Shown here piece after piece: positions 25,546-35,743 of a DNA stretch of 64,000 nucleotides. Position 1 is the stretch's first letter. Each line of letters starts with the position of its first letter. The notes beneath the pieces were generated by a model that worked only from the letters and a program-made list of their open reading frames with translations, searched no databases and was not told the origin of the DNA. Source of the stretch: Leuconostoc holzapfelii (lineage in GTDB: Bacteria > Bacillota > Bacilli > Lactobacillales > Lactobacillaceae); contig NZ_JAAXPO010000002.1 in assembly GCF_012396485.1 (NCBI RefSeq), forward strand, positions 62,001-126,000, read 5' to 3'. Position numbers and translations under genes: made by a program.

Positions 25546-27057
25546 CTACTCCTCTAAAGTCGCATCAAACTTCGCTTTCATGGTCGGATTGTTCTTCGTG
25601 AGCTTTTTGACACTGACATCTTCCAGCTTATTATTAGCCAAGCGGAGTTGGTTTTCTGAGGTGGTCAGGGCTTTTTTGACGGCTTCCATTCGAGCAATTG
25701 ACTTATCAATTTCATCAATCGCCTTTTTAAAGTTAGTTGCGGCACTTTGGTAGTTTTTACCGAAAGCAGTCTTAAAGTTGGTCAGATCACTTTCAAAATG
25801 CGTGATGTCAATATTTTGTTCGCGGACTTGCGCAAGTTCTTGCTTGTAGGCGACGGTGTTTAGTGCGGCATTGCGCAACACCCCGATGAATTGAATAAAG
25901 AATTGCGGGCGAATGACATACATTTTCTCATAGTTTGGCACTTGGACAATGCCAGTATTGTACAAGTCACTATCAGCTTCTAACATCGATACCAAGACGG
26001 CGTACTCGGTGTTTTTTTCGCGACGATCTTTATCCAATTCCTTGAAAAAGTCAGCATTCTTATGCTTGGTGGCCGTCGTATCGGCTTCATTTTTCATATC
26101 GAACATGATACTGATAAATTCCAGATCATCTTGATAGTCACGGAAAATAAAGTCACCCTTTGAGTTAGTTTCCGATAACGTATTATCCTTTTCAAAATAA
26201 GCATTGGGGAAAGCATACGAGCGAATCTTGTTAAATTCGGTCATCGCGTATTGTTCCAAACTTTCACCAATTTCTTTGGTGGATTGCCGCGCTTTAAAGT
26301 CTTTATAAAACTCAACTTGCTCTTGCGCTGTTTTTAATTGCGCTTCAAATTGATTTTGGACACTGGCGAGTTCTAATTGTTGTTTTTGCTCTTTTAGTGC
26401 TAACTGTGACGTCAATTCGGTGAGCTTTTGGTCCCGCGTGGCCAATTCAGATTGCACATCCGCATCCTTTTTAACTAACGCCGTTTCCAATTCGGCTTGC
26501 CCTTGCTGCTTAACTGCATCAATTTTAGCTTGTAATTGCGCGATTTCAGCCTCTTTCTTAGCAATCGTGTCCTGAATATCTAAATCCTTTTTGACGAGCT
26601 GAGATTGCAATTCTGCGGCATTCTGCTCCTTGACCGCATCAATTTTGGCTTCTAATTGCGCGATTTCAGCTTCTTTCTTAGCAATCGTGTCCTGTATATC
26701 TAAATCCTTTTTGACGAGCTGAGATTGCAATTCTGCGGTATTCTGCTCCTTGACATGCGCTAACGTGGTCTCTAACGCAACAATCTTTTGCGCTTTTTCA
26801 TTCACTTGCGCTTGCATCGTCTGTTTTTGCGCTTGCAATTGATTTTCTAGTTCAGCGGCTGCTTGTTTTGCCTGCTGCGCTAGCCATTCTTCGCGCGCTT
26901 GTGCGACCTTTTCTTCTAAAATATCGGCAATTTTACCGTTCACGATACTAGTATCAATATTTTGTTCATCCGTCAGGTCGATGACATCCCCAACTTGCGC
27001 CTCTTGGTCGAGGACAAGTTCTGTTTGCGATGCAATGTGAAATTTAACTTTTGCCAT
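25546..27057 (-). CDS. DUF2130 protein with long coiled coil
   Basis: A 503-residue DUF2130 protein. The N-terminal ~45 residues form a small folded region. Residues about 45-245 are a continuous coiled coil made largely of heptads with internal 40-residue repeats. The C-terminal part holds the conserved KGDFIFRDYQDD, ISIMFDMKNE, ATKHKNADFFKELDKDRREK and TEYAVLVSMLE segments. These resemble RmuC-like/PD-(D/E)XK nuclease-fold proteins, so a DNA-related role is plausible but unproven. A GGGGATC site precedes the ATG. It is upstream of the DUF2075 helicase on the same strand but separated by a terminator. Confidence 0.8.
   Translation of the reverse strand: MAKVKFHIASQTELVLDQEAQVGDVIDLTDEQNIDTSIVNGKIADILEEKVAQAREEWLAQQAKQAAAELENQLQAQKQTMQAQVNEKAQKIVALETTLAHVKEQNTAELQSQLVKKDLDIQDTIAKKEAEIAQLEAKIDAVKEQNAAELQSQLVKKDLDIQDTIAKKEAEIAQLQAKIDAVKQQGQAELETALVKKDADVQSELATRDQKLTELTSQLALKEQKQQLELASVQNQFEAQLKTAQEQVEFYKDFKARQSTKEIGESLEQYAMTEFNKIRSYAFPNAYFEKDNTLSETNSKGDFIFRDYQDDLEFISIMFDMKNEADTTATKHKNADFFKELDKDRREKNTEYAVLVSMLEADSDLYNTGIVQVPNYEKMYVIRPQFFIQFIGVLRNAALNTVAYKQELAQVREQNIDITHFESDLTNFKTAFGKNYQSAATNFKKAIDEIDKSIARMEAVKKALTTSENQLRLANNKLEDVSVKKLTKNNPTMKAKFDATLEE
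26521..26754 (-). repeat. 120-bp tandem repeat inside the DUF2130 coiled coil
   Basis: Two head-to-tail copies (26521-26640 and 26641-26754, the second cut short) differ at only a few positions. They encode the 40-residue block with QLVKKDLDIQDTIAKKEAEI. A more diverged third copy lies just downstream in the protein. The near identity at DNA level points to recent duplication and possible length variation. Confidence 0.92.
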
Positions 27058-27153
27058 GATGATCCCCTGAATAATTTTCTAGACTAGGTCCTTACTTGCT
27101 TTATTATAGCAAAACTTCTAAGGCCATCTGCGGTCAATTCGTGTTACCACCAT

Positions 27154-27184
27154 TAAAAAAACACCTGCCGAAGCAAGTGTTTTC
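27154..27184. terminator. Terminator of the APC permease gene
   Basis: Stem AAAACACTTGC with GCAGGTGTTTT (G-U pair) around a TTCG loop on the minus strand, followed by T residues. It sits two bases after the stop. Confidence 0.8.
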
Positions 27185-27186
27185 AC

Positions 27187-28509
27187 TTATTTTTGACGCT
27201 TTTGCATATAGAAATAAAGTGGCAAACCAGCCAGTGTTGCAATGACACCAATCATGGCCAACTGGAATTGGGTCATCAACGTCATCACAATAATGAACAC
27301 GCCACCGACAATGGCAATACTTGGTACAATCGGATAAAGTGGTACGCGATATGGTCGGACCAATTCTGGTTCTTTGCGGCGTAAGATAAAGACTGCCACA
27401 AAGACTAACGTGTAGAACAGCCAAATGACAAAAATCAGCATATCCGTCAACATGTCAAAGCCACCGACAAACATCAAGGCAATTGCCACGACTAATTCAA
27501 AGATGCCCGCAACATAAGGAATCTTAAAACGGTTTAGCTTCACTAAGTGCTTTGAGAATGGCAAGCTGTTTTCCAAGGCCATCGCATAAGGCAGGCGCAT
27601 CCCTGTCATCGTGTAACCGTTCAACGTGCCGTAAATCGAAATCAAAATACCAATCGTAATTAACTTACCACCAAAGCCACCAAAAATTGCTTGGGCAGCA
27701 TCCATAGCTGTGTTTTCATTCCCTTGGATAGCATGGAATGGCAATGCATGTAAGAATGCATAGTTAACTAACAAATAGATAAACATGATACCAAGCAAAC
27801 CACCCGCAATGGCGCGCGGTAGGTCACGTGTTGGGTTCTTCATTTCCCCAGCGATGTTTCCCACGTGAATCCAGCCATCATAAGCATACATCGTGGCCAA
27901 CAAGCCACCACCCATCGCAGCAGCCCAGCCGCTCACTTGATGTCCTGGTGCTACTGGGAACAATGAAACATCGACTCCGCCTGGTTGTAACAAACCAAAA
28001 ATAATAATCAATGCAAGTGGAATTAATTTAAAGAATAATGTAATGGATTGGAATTGACCAGCAATTTTTGAACCTAACATGTTGATCAAGGCCACTGATA
28101 CCAAGGCCGCAATCCCTGATGGAATAATCGCAGCCGTACCCCAATGCAAGAGATTAGCCACTTGTGTCCCAAAAATAACACCTTTGGCAGCAATACTTGC
28201 TGGGAAGTAAATAATAATTTGCGCCCAACCCAAGAGATAACTCGCTAATTTACCATAAGCGCGTTCGATATAAACCAGCATCCCACCAGTATGTGGCAAG
28301 GCTGCCGCAAGTTCAGCCCCAGTTAAGCCAGCAGCTAGACTAATCAAGCCACCCACTAACCAGACAAATAATGACATGCTTGTTGATCCTGTGGCATCAG
28401 CCACACTTGAAGCTTTATAAAATACCCCAGCGCCAATCACTGTGCCCATCACAGTTGATATTGCCGGTACTAACGTCATGGTACGATTAAGTTTTTGATC
28501 GGTTGCCAT
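27187..28509 (-). CDS. APC-family amino acid permease
   Basis: A 440-residue transporter with 12 predicted helices. Helix 1 carries the broken-helix motif GTVIGAGVFYK typical of the LeuT-fold APC group, and the helix 6 region reads MYAYDGWIHVGNIAGEMKNPTRDLPRAI. It resembles LAT-type exchangers such as the serine/threonine exchanger SteT. The ATG is preceded by a GGGAATA stretch only, a weak ribosome site. Substrate is not deducible. It is a single-gene unit ending at its own terminator. Confidence 0.85.
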   Translation of the reverse strand: MATDQKLNRTMTLVPAISTVMGTVIGAGVFYKASSVADATGSTSMSLFVWLVGGLISLAAGLTGAELAAALPHTGGMLVYIERAYGKLASYLLGWAQIIIYFPASIAAKGVIFGTQVANLLHWGTAAIIPSGIAALVSVALINMLGSKIAGQFQSITLFFKLIPLALIIIFGLLQPGGVDVSLFPVAPGHQVSGWAAAMGGGLLATMYAYDGWIHVGNIAGEMKNPTRDLPRAIAGGLLGIMFIYLLVNYAFLHALPFHAIQGNENTAMDAAQAIFGGFGGKLITIGILISIYGTLNGYTMTGMRLPYAMALENSLPFSKHLVKLNRFKIPYVAGIFELVVAIALMFVGGFDMLTDMLIFVIWLFYTLVFVAVFILRRKEPELVRPYRVPLYPIVPSIAIVGGVFIIVMTLMTQFQLAMIGVIATLAGLPLYFYMQKRQK

Positions 28510-28633
28510 GTTTATTCCCCTGTCTCACCTAAGATAGAATTACATTCTCTATCATACCAGTTAAAGAATGACAAACCTATGACTTTTCCAAATTTTTAGA
28601 CGTTTTTAAACATCCAGTGCCCAGACACCCCAT

Positions 28634-28697
28634 TTGACAACCGATACGGAACTTGTTATGGTAAAGACAATCATATCGTGACATGTCATGACATGTC
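28634..28697 (+). promoter_or_regulatory. Promoter and 18-bp palindrome upstream of the broken MFS gene
   Basis: TTGACA (28634-28639), 17-base spacer, TATGGT (28657-28662). A perfect 18-bp palindrome, GACATGTCATGACATGTC, follows at 28680-28697, just past the likely start site. It looks like a repressor operator; the regulator is not in the adjacent sequence. Confidence 0.6.
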
Positions 28698-28782
28698 TGC
28701 GTTACACGGCAAAACAGGTATAGATTGGGCGTTGTCAATGCGACGTCCTCTTTTTTGTACAAAAAAATAGAAACGGTGGGTT

Positions 28783-29966
28783 ATGACAACAATTCAAAAG
28801 CGGGCGTTATTTTTGCTCGTGGGTTCGCAATTATTAATTATGTTAGGGATCGGCTTGGTCATTCCAGTCGAACCCTACATCAAAGCAGAAAAGCAGATAT
28901 GTGCTTAACAGCCATGGATATGGGCATCATGGCGGCGCTTTTTGCCGCAGTCCAATTCGTCGCGTCACCAATTATTGGTCGTTTATCGGATAAGTTCGCG
29001 CGCACGCCCTTGATTGCTGCCGGATTACTCTTATTTGCCATCTCAGAAGCTGTCTTTGCACTTGGTATCAATCATGCTTTCTGGCTGCTTAATTTGGCAC
29101 GTATTTTAGGTGGTTTGGCCGCTGCGTTATCCATGCCATCTATTACTGCGTTAGCTTCAGACATGACATCTAATGCCAATCGTGCCCGCGTGATTGGGTG
29201 GCTATCTGCCTCATTTAGCGGCGGCATCATCTTGGGCCCAGGTGTTGGTGGCGTATTGGCTAATATCCACCACGCACTGCCTTTCGTTGGTTCGGCCATT
29301 TTGGGCTTAATTGCCTTTATTGTCTTCATTACGCTGATGCCAGCAGAAGACAAACTACGCGTGGCGCATGCCACCCAACAGGAAAGCGTCACTCAGTCAA
29401 CGACACCATTTTGGTCACTACCATTAGTGATGTTACTGGTACTCATTCTTGTGGCCTCATTTGGCCTGGCAGCACTCGACAATATGTTTAGCCTCTACCT
29501 CCATGATGTCCGTGGTTTTGATCTCGCAGAAATCGCTTGGTTTCTAGTTGTCAACGGCATCCTATCCTTGATTTTTCAAGTGGTCTTCTTTGACAGTCTG
29601 GTAACCTATCTTGGTGAACTGCGATTAATTCGTCTGAGTTTTATTGCCAGTGTGCTCGCGATCATTTGGATTCTACTGGCGCAAAGCAAATGGGAAGTTT
29701 TCATCGCGACTTTGATTGTATTTGTCGGATTTGACATTATTCGACCTGCCATTACAACATTACTCTCGCATGTCAACGAAGGGCAACAAGGCCTTATTAA
29801 TGGCCTAAATATGTCGCTGACCAGCATTGGTAACATCGTTGGTCCCGTTCTTGGCGGCGCGTTACTCGACATTAATGGTAATTTGCCATACGCTTTTGTC
29901 GCAGTGATTATGGCGATTTCAAGCATCTTAACCTTCACCGTGAGGTTTAAACCCCAAACGTATTAA
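28783..29966 (+). pseudogene. MFS efflux transporter interrupted by an 8-bp tandem duplication
   Basis: The ATG at 28783 starts a normal MFS N-terminus (helix 1, then GLVIPVEPYIKAE) but stops at 28906-28908 after 41 codons. The rest of the transporter continues in another frame to 29966, from MDMGIMAALFAAVQF and the motif A GRLSDKFARTPL onward. The cause is AAAGCAGA repeated twice (28882-28897); removing one copy restores a single frame of about 391 residues through IKADMCLTAMDMG. It is a TetA/NorA-like 12-helix exporter. The lesion may be a fixed pseudogene, a sequencing artefact or a reversible switch. Confidence 0.85.
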
Positions 29967-29993
29967 ACAGTTGCTCATGCAGCTGTTTTTTTG
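29966..29993 (+). terminator. Terminator after the MFS gene
   Basis: Stem AACAGTTGC/GCAGCTGTT with TCAT loop and seven T residues, overlapping the stop codon. Confidence 0.8.
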
Positions 29994-29997
29994 CACA

Positions 29998-30036
29998 AAA
30001 AAATCAGTGATCTGTAGTCACAGACGCACTGATTAA
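29998..30036 (-). terminator. Terminator after tRNA-Thr
   Basis: On the minus strand AATCAGTG/CACTGATT with an inner TCTGT/ACAGA helix, followed by seven T residues. Confidence 0.82.
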
Positions 30037-30041
30037 GAAGA

Positions 30042-30114
30042 TGCCGACGAGAGGATTCGAACCTCCGACCCCAGGTTTACGATACCCGTGCTCTACCAAC
30101 TGAGCTACATCGGC
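30042..30114 (-). tRNA. tRNA-Thr (CGT anticodon)
   Basis: Minus strand acceptor GCCGATG/CGTCGGC, D arm GCTC/GAGC, anticodon stem CGGGT/ACCTG with loop ATCGTAA (anticodon CGT), T arm GGAGG-TTCGAAT-CCTCT, discriminator A. No encoded CCA. Confidence 0.94.
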
Positions 30115-30142
30115 AAATTGATAACCAACAGGTTATCTCAGA

Positions 30143-30215
30143 CTCCGACTGCCGGGCTCGAACCGGCGACAACCTGATTAACAGTCAGGTGCTCTACCAA
30201 CTGAGCTAAGTCGGA
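30143..30215 (-). tRNA. tRNA-Asn (GTT anticodon), copy 1
   Basis: Minus strand acceptor TCCGACT/AGTCGGA, D arm GCTC/GAGC, anticodon stem CCTGA/TCAGG with loop CTGTTAA (anticodon GTT), T arm GCCGG-TTCGAGC-CCGGC, discriminator G. It probably shares a transcript with tRNA-Thr. Confidence 0.95.
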
Positions 30216-30302
30216 ATAATTGCTTAACACAACTATTTAATTATGCCAGCTTTGACTAATTTTGTCAACACTTTTCATCAGAAAGTTCGCTTAGAAAACG
30301 GC

Positions 30303-30334
30303 ACAAAAAAAGCAAGCCACAAGCGGCCTGCTTC
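30303..30334 (-). terminator. Terminator after tRNA-Asn copy 2
   Basis: Minus strand stem AAGCAGGCC/GGCTTGCTT-type pairing (one G-U) with a short loop and seven T residues. Confidence 0.8.
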
Positions 30335-30342
30335 TCATAAAA

Positions 30343-30415
30343 CTCCGACTGCCGGGCTCGAACCGGCGACAACCTGATTAACAGTCAGGTGCTCTACCAA
30401 CTGAGCTAAGTCGGA
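30343..30415 (-). tRNA. tRNA-Asn (GTT anticodon), copy 2
   Basis: The tRNA is identical in sequence to copy 1, exactly 200 bases away. The identity extends about 17 bases beyond the 5' end of the tRNA, so a segment of roughly 90 bases is duplicated. Confidence 0.95.
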
Positions 30416-30498
30416 ATAATTGCTTAACACAACTTAATTATTATATCTAATAATCCATCGTTATGTCAAGCCTTTTTATCGTTTATATTGAAAAATGC

Positions 30499-32016
<1,518 letters not shown>

Positions 32017-32096
32017 TTATATTCTGGCTTTTTACACCAGTTTTAAAAGTTCTCACTAACAATAACTATACCAAAAAAAGGAGGCAACCTCAAAGG

Positions 32097-32993
32097 TTAG
32101 TCGTGATTCTTGTCGTTGATTTCAATCACGATCTCACGTAATTCATCTGCTGTGAAAAAGTAACGTTTTCCCGAGAACTTACCCACAATCTCAGCCCCGC
32201 CATCTTCGTCAATCATTGCCTGAACTTCTTCAGCCGGTAACGTTGTTAACATGTCACGGTACGCGGCCTTCGTTGGTTCCGCAGCTAGACCAACACCGGC
32301 TACTTGAAGTATTTCCACTTCGCCTTGACCAAAAATTTCTTCTAGGATTTCAAGCGGTGTATAACCAGCAACTAACATATCGGCTAACGGCTTCATATTT
32401 TTTAAAGCCGCTTCCAAATCATCAATGGCTTCGTCTGTCGCATCTGGTAAGGCTTGTACCAAAAAACCGCCGGCAACTTCGACCGTATCGTCTTGATTCA
32501 TGTAGACTGAGACGCCAACAACGGATGGAATCTGTTCAGATTGGGCCAAATAATATGTGAAATCATCGCCAATTTCACCGGAAACCAGCTGACTTTGTCC
32601 GATATATGGGTTGGCATACGGGGCAAACTTTGTGATTTGCAAAAAGCCGTTGGTGCCAACTGCTTGCGCGACGTCTAACTTCCCCTCAGCATCAAATATT
32701 GGCTCAAGTTGTGGGTTGGTCACATAACCACGGACACTGCCTTTGGCATCTGCTTCTGCAACCACATTCCCGATTGGTCCCCGACCGTTAATTTGAATGG
32801 CTAGTCGTTCTTCACCCTTTAACACCGATTGTGCGGTGAGTGTGGTGGCCAACAGGCCACGGCCCAAAACAACCGCGGCCAAACGGCTCGTCTCATGGGT
32901 AGCCGCTGCCTCACGAACAAATTGCGTTCCGTTTAAGGCATAGGCTCGGAAATACTTATTTTTGGTAACAGTTTTAATAAATTGATCTGACAT
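32097..32993 (-). CDS. hslO: Hsp33-family chaperone lacking the redox cysteines
   Basis: A 298-residue Hsp33. The N-terminal fold is clear (MSDQFIKTVTKNKYFRAYA, ETSRLAAVVLGRGLLATTL, INGRGPIGNVVAEADAKG). The C-terminal redox domain is recognisable by EVQAMIDEDGGAEIVGKFSGKRYFF-like sequence, but the CxC and CxxC positions read GVG and GKFS; the protein has no cysteine at all. Hsp33 is normally switched on by oxidation of a Zn-bound four-cysteine centre, so this one cannot be regulated that way. The ATG at 32993 follows an AGAAAG site. A terminator separates it from ftsH. Confidence 0.9.
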   Translation of the reverse strand: MSDQFIKTVTKNKYFRAYALNGTQFVREAAATHETSRLAAVVLGRGLLATTLTAQSVLKGEERLAIQINGRGPIGNVVAEADAKGSVRGYVTNPQLEPIFDAEGKLDVAQAVGTNGFLQITKFAPYANPYIGQSQLVSGEIGDDFTYYLAQSEQIPSVVGVSVYMNQDDTVEVAGGFLVQALPDATDEAIDDLEAALKNMKPLADMLVAGYTPLEILEEIFGQGEVEILQVAGVGLAAEPTKAAYRDMLTTLPAEEVQAMIDEDGGAEIVGKFSGKRYFFTADELREIVIEINDKNHD

Positions 32994-33055
32994 AATAGAC
33001 TTTCTATATTCGTAGGTGCCTATGGCACTCAAGGTTGACACAGTTGATTTCAAAT

Positions 33056-33083
33056 AAAAAAGTTGACGCTAACGTCAACTTCT
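33056..33083. terminator. Terminator after ftsH
   Basis: Stem AAGTTGACG/CGTCAACTT (33060-33068 with 33073-33081), CTAA-type loop, T-run on the minus strand just after the ftsH stop. Confidence 0.8.
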
Positions 33084-33086
33084 ATT

Positions 33087-35180
33087 TTACTTACTTTCGT
33101 CTTGCTTGTCATCAGTTGGTGCATCATCCGCAGCTTCCGCTTCTGAATGATCATCCGTATCTGCTGGCTTTTGATCATCATGATGTTCAAAACGAGCTTC
33201 TGCTTCAGAATCTTTCGCATCCGCAGCAGCTTTTGCTTCTTCAAATGACTTGGCTGTTGCCAATTCATCGTCATCTTGGACATCCTTACGCGTGAATTCA
33301 CCCGTTTCGTAAATGTCTTTGATTTGACGTTCATCCAATGTTTCCACTTCAAGCAAAGCTTCCGCAATGGCGACCAGCTTATCTTTATGCTCTGCAATAA
33401 TTGCTGTGGCATCATTATAAGCTTCTTGCGCTAGACGACGAACTTCTTCATCAATCAGGCGGGCTGTCTCTTCTGAATAAGCATGGTTCCCAGCCTGTTC
33501 AGTATAACCAACACTGGCATTACCTTCCAACTGCACCATACCAAGCTTATCTGACATACCAAATGCTGTGACCATTTGGCGTGACAAGTTCGTTGCTTGC
33601 TGGAAATCGTTTGACGCACCAGAACTGGCCTCGTCAAACATAAACATTTCCGCTGCACGACCACCCATCAAACCAGCTAACTGTTCTTTGGCTTCAGAAT
33701 AACGTAAGTTGAAACGATCATTCTTCGGTGTCATAAGGGCATAACCCCCAATACGACCACGCGGCACAATCGTTACCTTACGCACAACTGAGGCTTCTGA
33801 ACGAATCAAGCCAACCAAGGCATGCCCAGCTTCGTGATACGCCGTTGTGCGGCGCTCTTGTTCTGACATCCCACGATTGGTTTTGGCTGGGCCTTGGAAA
33901 ATACGATCTTCAGCTTCATCAATATCAGCGGCATCAACCTTTTTCTTATTCCGACGTGCAGCTAACAATGCCGCTTCGTTCAATAAGTTTTCCAAATCAG
34001 CACCAACGTAACCTGGTGTTTGTTGCGCAATGGCCTTCAAATCAACATTATCAGCCAACGGCTTGTTTTTGGCATGCACATTCAAGATGGCTTCACGCCC
34101 CTTCACATCAGGTGCGCCAACCAAAATCTTACGGTCAAAACGACCAGAACGGAGCAAAGCCGGATCCAAAACATCCGAACGGTTGGTTGAGGCCAAGATG
34201 ATCACACCTTCTGAACCTTCAAAACCATCCATTTCAATCAAAATTTGGTTCAACGTTTGTTCACGTTCATCGTTGCCGCCCCCCATGCCTGTGCCACGAC
34301 GACGACCAACCGCATCAATTTCATCAATAAAGATAATGGCTGGGGCTGATTTTTTCGCGTTTTCAAACAAATCACGCACACGTGAAGCGCCGACACCGAC
34401 AAACATTTCAACGAAGTCAGAACCTGACATTGAGAAGAATGGGACGTTGGCTTCACCAGCAACTGCTTTGGCCAATAATGTCTTACCTGTTCCCGGAGGG
34501 CCCTCAAGTAACACACCCTTTGGAATGCGTGCCCCTAAGCTCACAAACTTCTTAGGTGACTTCAAGAATTCAACCACTTCGACTAATTCTTGCTTTTCTT
34601 CTTCGGCACCAGCCACATCAGAGAAGCGCACTTTATTGTCTTTTGGATCGGATGGCTTAGCTTTTGACTTGCCAAAGCTCATCATCCCACCTTGGCCACC
34701 CTTGCCACCGGCTTGGCTCATCATGACGTAGAAGACGCCAACAATGAGCAAAACAGGCAAGAACGACACCAAAAGGTTCAACCAGAAGCCAGAAGATTCT
34801 TGCTGCTTGGCCACCAAATCTGTCTTGGTATTTGCAGCCGCTTGTGTGACTGACTTTAATGACGCGTCATTGGGTAGCAGAGTTGACGTAAACTTAGTTA
34901 CCTTTTGTGACTGCTGCAACAAGTTTAAGCCGGAATCAGATGACGCATCCTGTGGCTTACGGTATTCACCAGTAATGTTATAAATCCCATTACCTTGTTG
35001 CACTGTGATTGATTTCAGGTCCTTATCGTTCAGTGCCTTCATAAATTCACTTGACGTCAGTGTCTTAGATGTTGACTTGTCATTGCCAAACAAGCCATAA
35101 ATCATCCCTACAACAGCAAGGAAAATGAAGATGTAGAAAATTGAACTTTTTAAGAAACCATCTTTTGGATTATTTTTCAT
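33087..35180 (-). CDS. ftsH: ATP-dependent zinc metalloprotease FtsH
   Basis: A 697-residue membrane AAA protease for quality control of membrane proteins. Helices at about 12-31 and 133-154 flank the external domain. Walker A GPPGTGKT is at 227-234, Walker B IIFIDEID near 282, the second region of homology [10 protein letters not shown] at 341-350, and the protease motif HEAGH at 449-453. The last ~60 residues form a very acidic Asp/Glu/Ala tail. A GGGG-type ribosome site precedes the ATG. Confidence 0.97.
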   Translation of the reverse strand: MKNNPKDGFLKSSIFYIFIFLAVVGMIYGLFGNDKSTSKTLTSSEFMKALNDKDLKSITVQQGNGIYNITGEYRKPQDASSDSGLNLLQQSQKVTKFTSTLLPNDASLKSVTQAAANTKTDLVAKQQESSGFWLNLLVSFLPVLLIVGVFYVMMSQAGGKGGQGGMMSFGKSKAKPSDPKDNKVRFSDVAGAEEEKQELVEVVEFLKSPKKFVSLGARIPKGVLLEGPPGTGKTLLAKAVAGEANVPFFSMSGSDFVEMFVGVGASRVRDLFENAKKSAPAIIFIDEIDAVGRRRGTGMGGGNDEREQTLNQILIEMDGFEGSEGVIILASTNRSDVLDPALLRSGRFDRKILVGAPDVKGREAILNVHAKNKPLADNVDLKAIAQQTPGYVGADLENLLNEAALLAARRNKKKVDAADIDEAEDRIFQGPAKTNRGMSEQERRTTAYHEAGHALVGLIRSEASVVRKVTIVPRGRIGGYALMTPKNDRFNLRYSEAKEQLAGLMGGRAAEMFMFDEASSGASNDFQQATNLSRQMVTAFGMSDKLGMVQLEGNASVGYTEQAGNHAYSEETARLIDEEVRRLAQEAYNDATAIIAEHKDKLVAIAEALLEVETLDERQIKDIYETGEFTRKDVQDDDELATAKSFEEAKAAADAKDSEAEARFEHHDDQKPADTDDHSEAEAADDAPTDDKQDESK

Positions 35181-35203
35181 TAAGTTTCCCCAATTCCTAG
35201 AAG

Positions 35204-35743
35204 TTAATCAGAATAGACTTCTTTTTTCAAGATACCAACATATGGCAAGTTACGATACATTTCTTTGTAATCTAAGCCATAGCCCACGACGAATTCATTG
35301 CGGACATCAAAACCAATGTAATCGGCATCAATTTCGACTTTACGCCCGGCCTTTTTATCTAGCAGGGTTGCGACCTTAATTGAGCGCGCGCCACGCTTGG
35401 CTAATAATTCTTTCATGAACAACAGTGATTGCCCAGTATCAACAATGTCTTCTAAAATAATGACATCGCGGTTAGCAACATCTGAACGGATATCTGTCAC
35501 TAACGTAATTTCATCGGTACTAGTGACCCCACCATGATAACTTGAAACGTTGATAAATTCTAAATCAACGTACAAATCAACTGCACGTAATAAATCAGCT
35601 GTCCAAAGATAAGCACCCTTCAACACTGATAATACCACTGGTTTTTCGCCAGCATAATCTTGTGTAATTTGCTTGCCCAAGCGCACTGCCGCATCGTGGA
35701 TGCTGGCTTGGTCAAACAATACTTCTTGTATATCGTTATCCAC
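35204..35743 (-). CDS. hpt: Hypoxanthine phosphoribosyltransferase
   Basis: A 179-residue purine salvage enzyme making IMP/GMP from hypoxanthine/guanine and PRPP. The PRPP motif [14 protein letters not shown] is near residues 94-107. A GTG start at 35743 overlaps the tilS stop (TAGTG), with GAGG 8 bases upstream. The tilS-hpt-ftsH order is conserved in Firmicutes. Confidence 0.95.
   Translation of the reverse strand: MDNDIQEVLFDQASIHDAAVRLGKQITQDYAGEKPVVLSVLKGAYLWTADLLRAVDLYVDLEFINVSSYHGGVTSTDEITLVTDIRSDVANRDVIILEDIVDTGQSLLFMKELLAKRGARSIKVATLLDKKAGRKVEIDADYIGFDVRNEFVVGYGLDYKEMYRNLPYVGILKKEVYSD

Larger units (their letters stand above)
30142..30432. repeat. Direct duplication of a ~90-bp tRNA-Asn segment
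   Basis: Bases 30142-30232 and 30342-30432 carry the same tRNA-Asn plus upstream flank (AATAATTGCTTAACACAACT), after which the sequences diverge. Between them lies a terminator, so each copy can be transcribed separately. Confidence 0.85.

Noticed and set aside
34030-34731. Long (233-codon) frame antisense to ftsH
   Set aside because: Mirror of the conserved AAA domain; low-complexity Ser/Pro/Asn composition and no ribosome site. The same applies to other antisense frames over metN, groEL and lysS.
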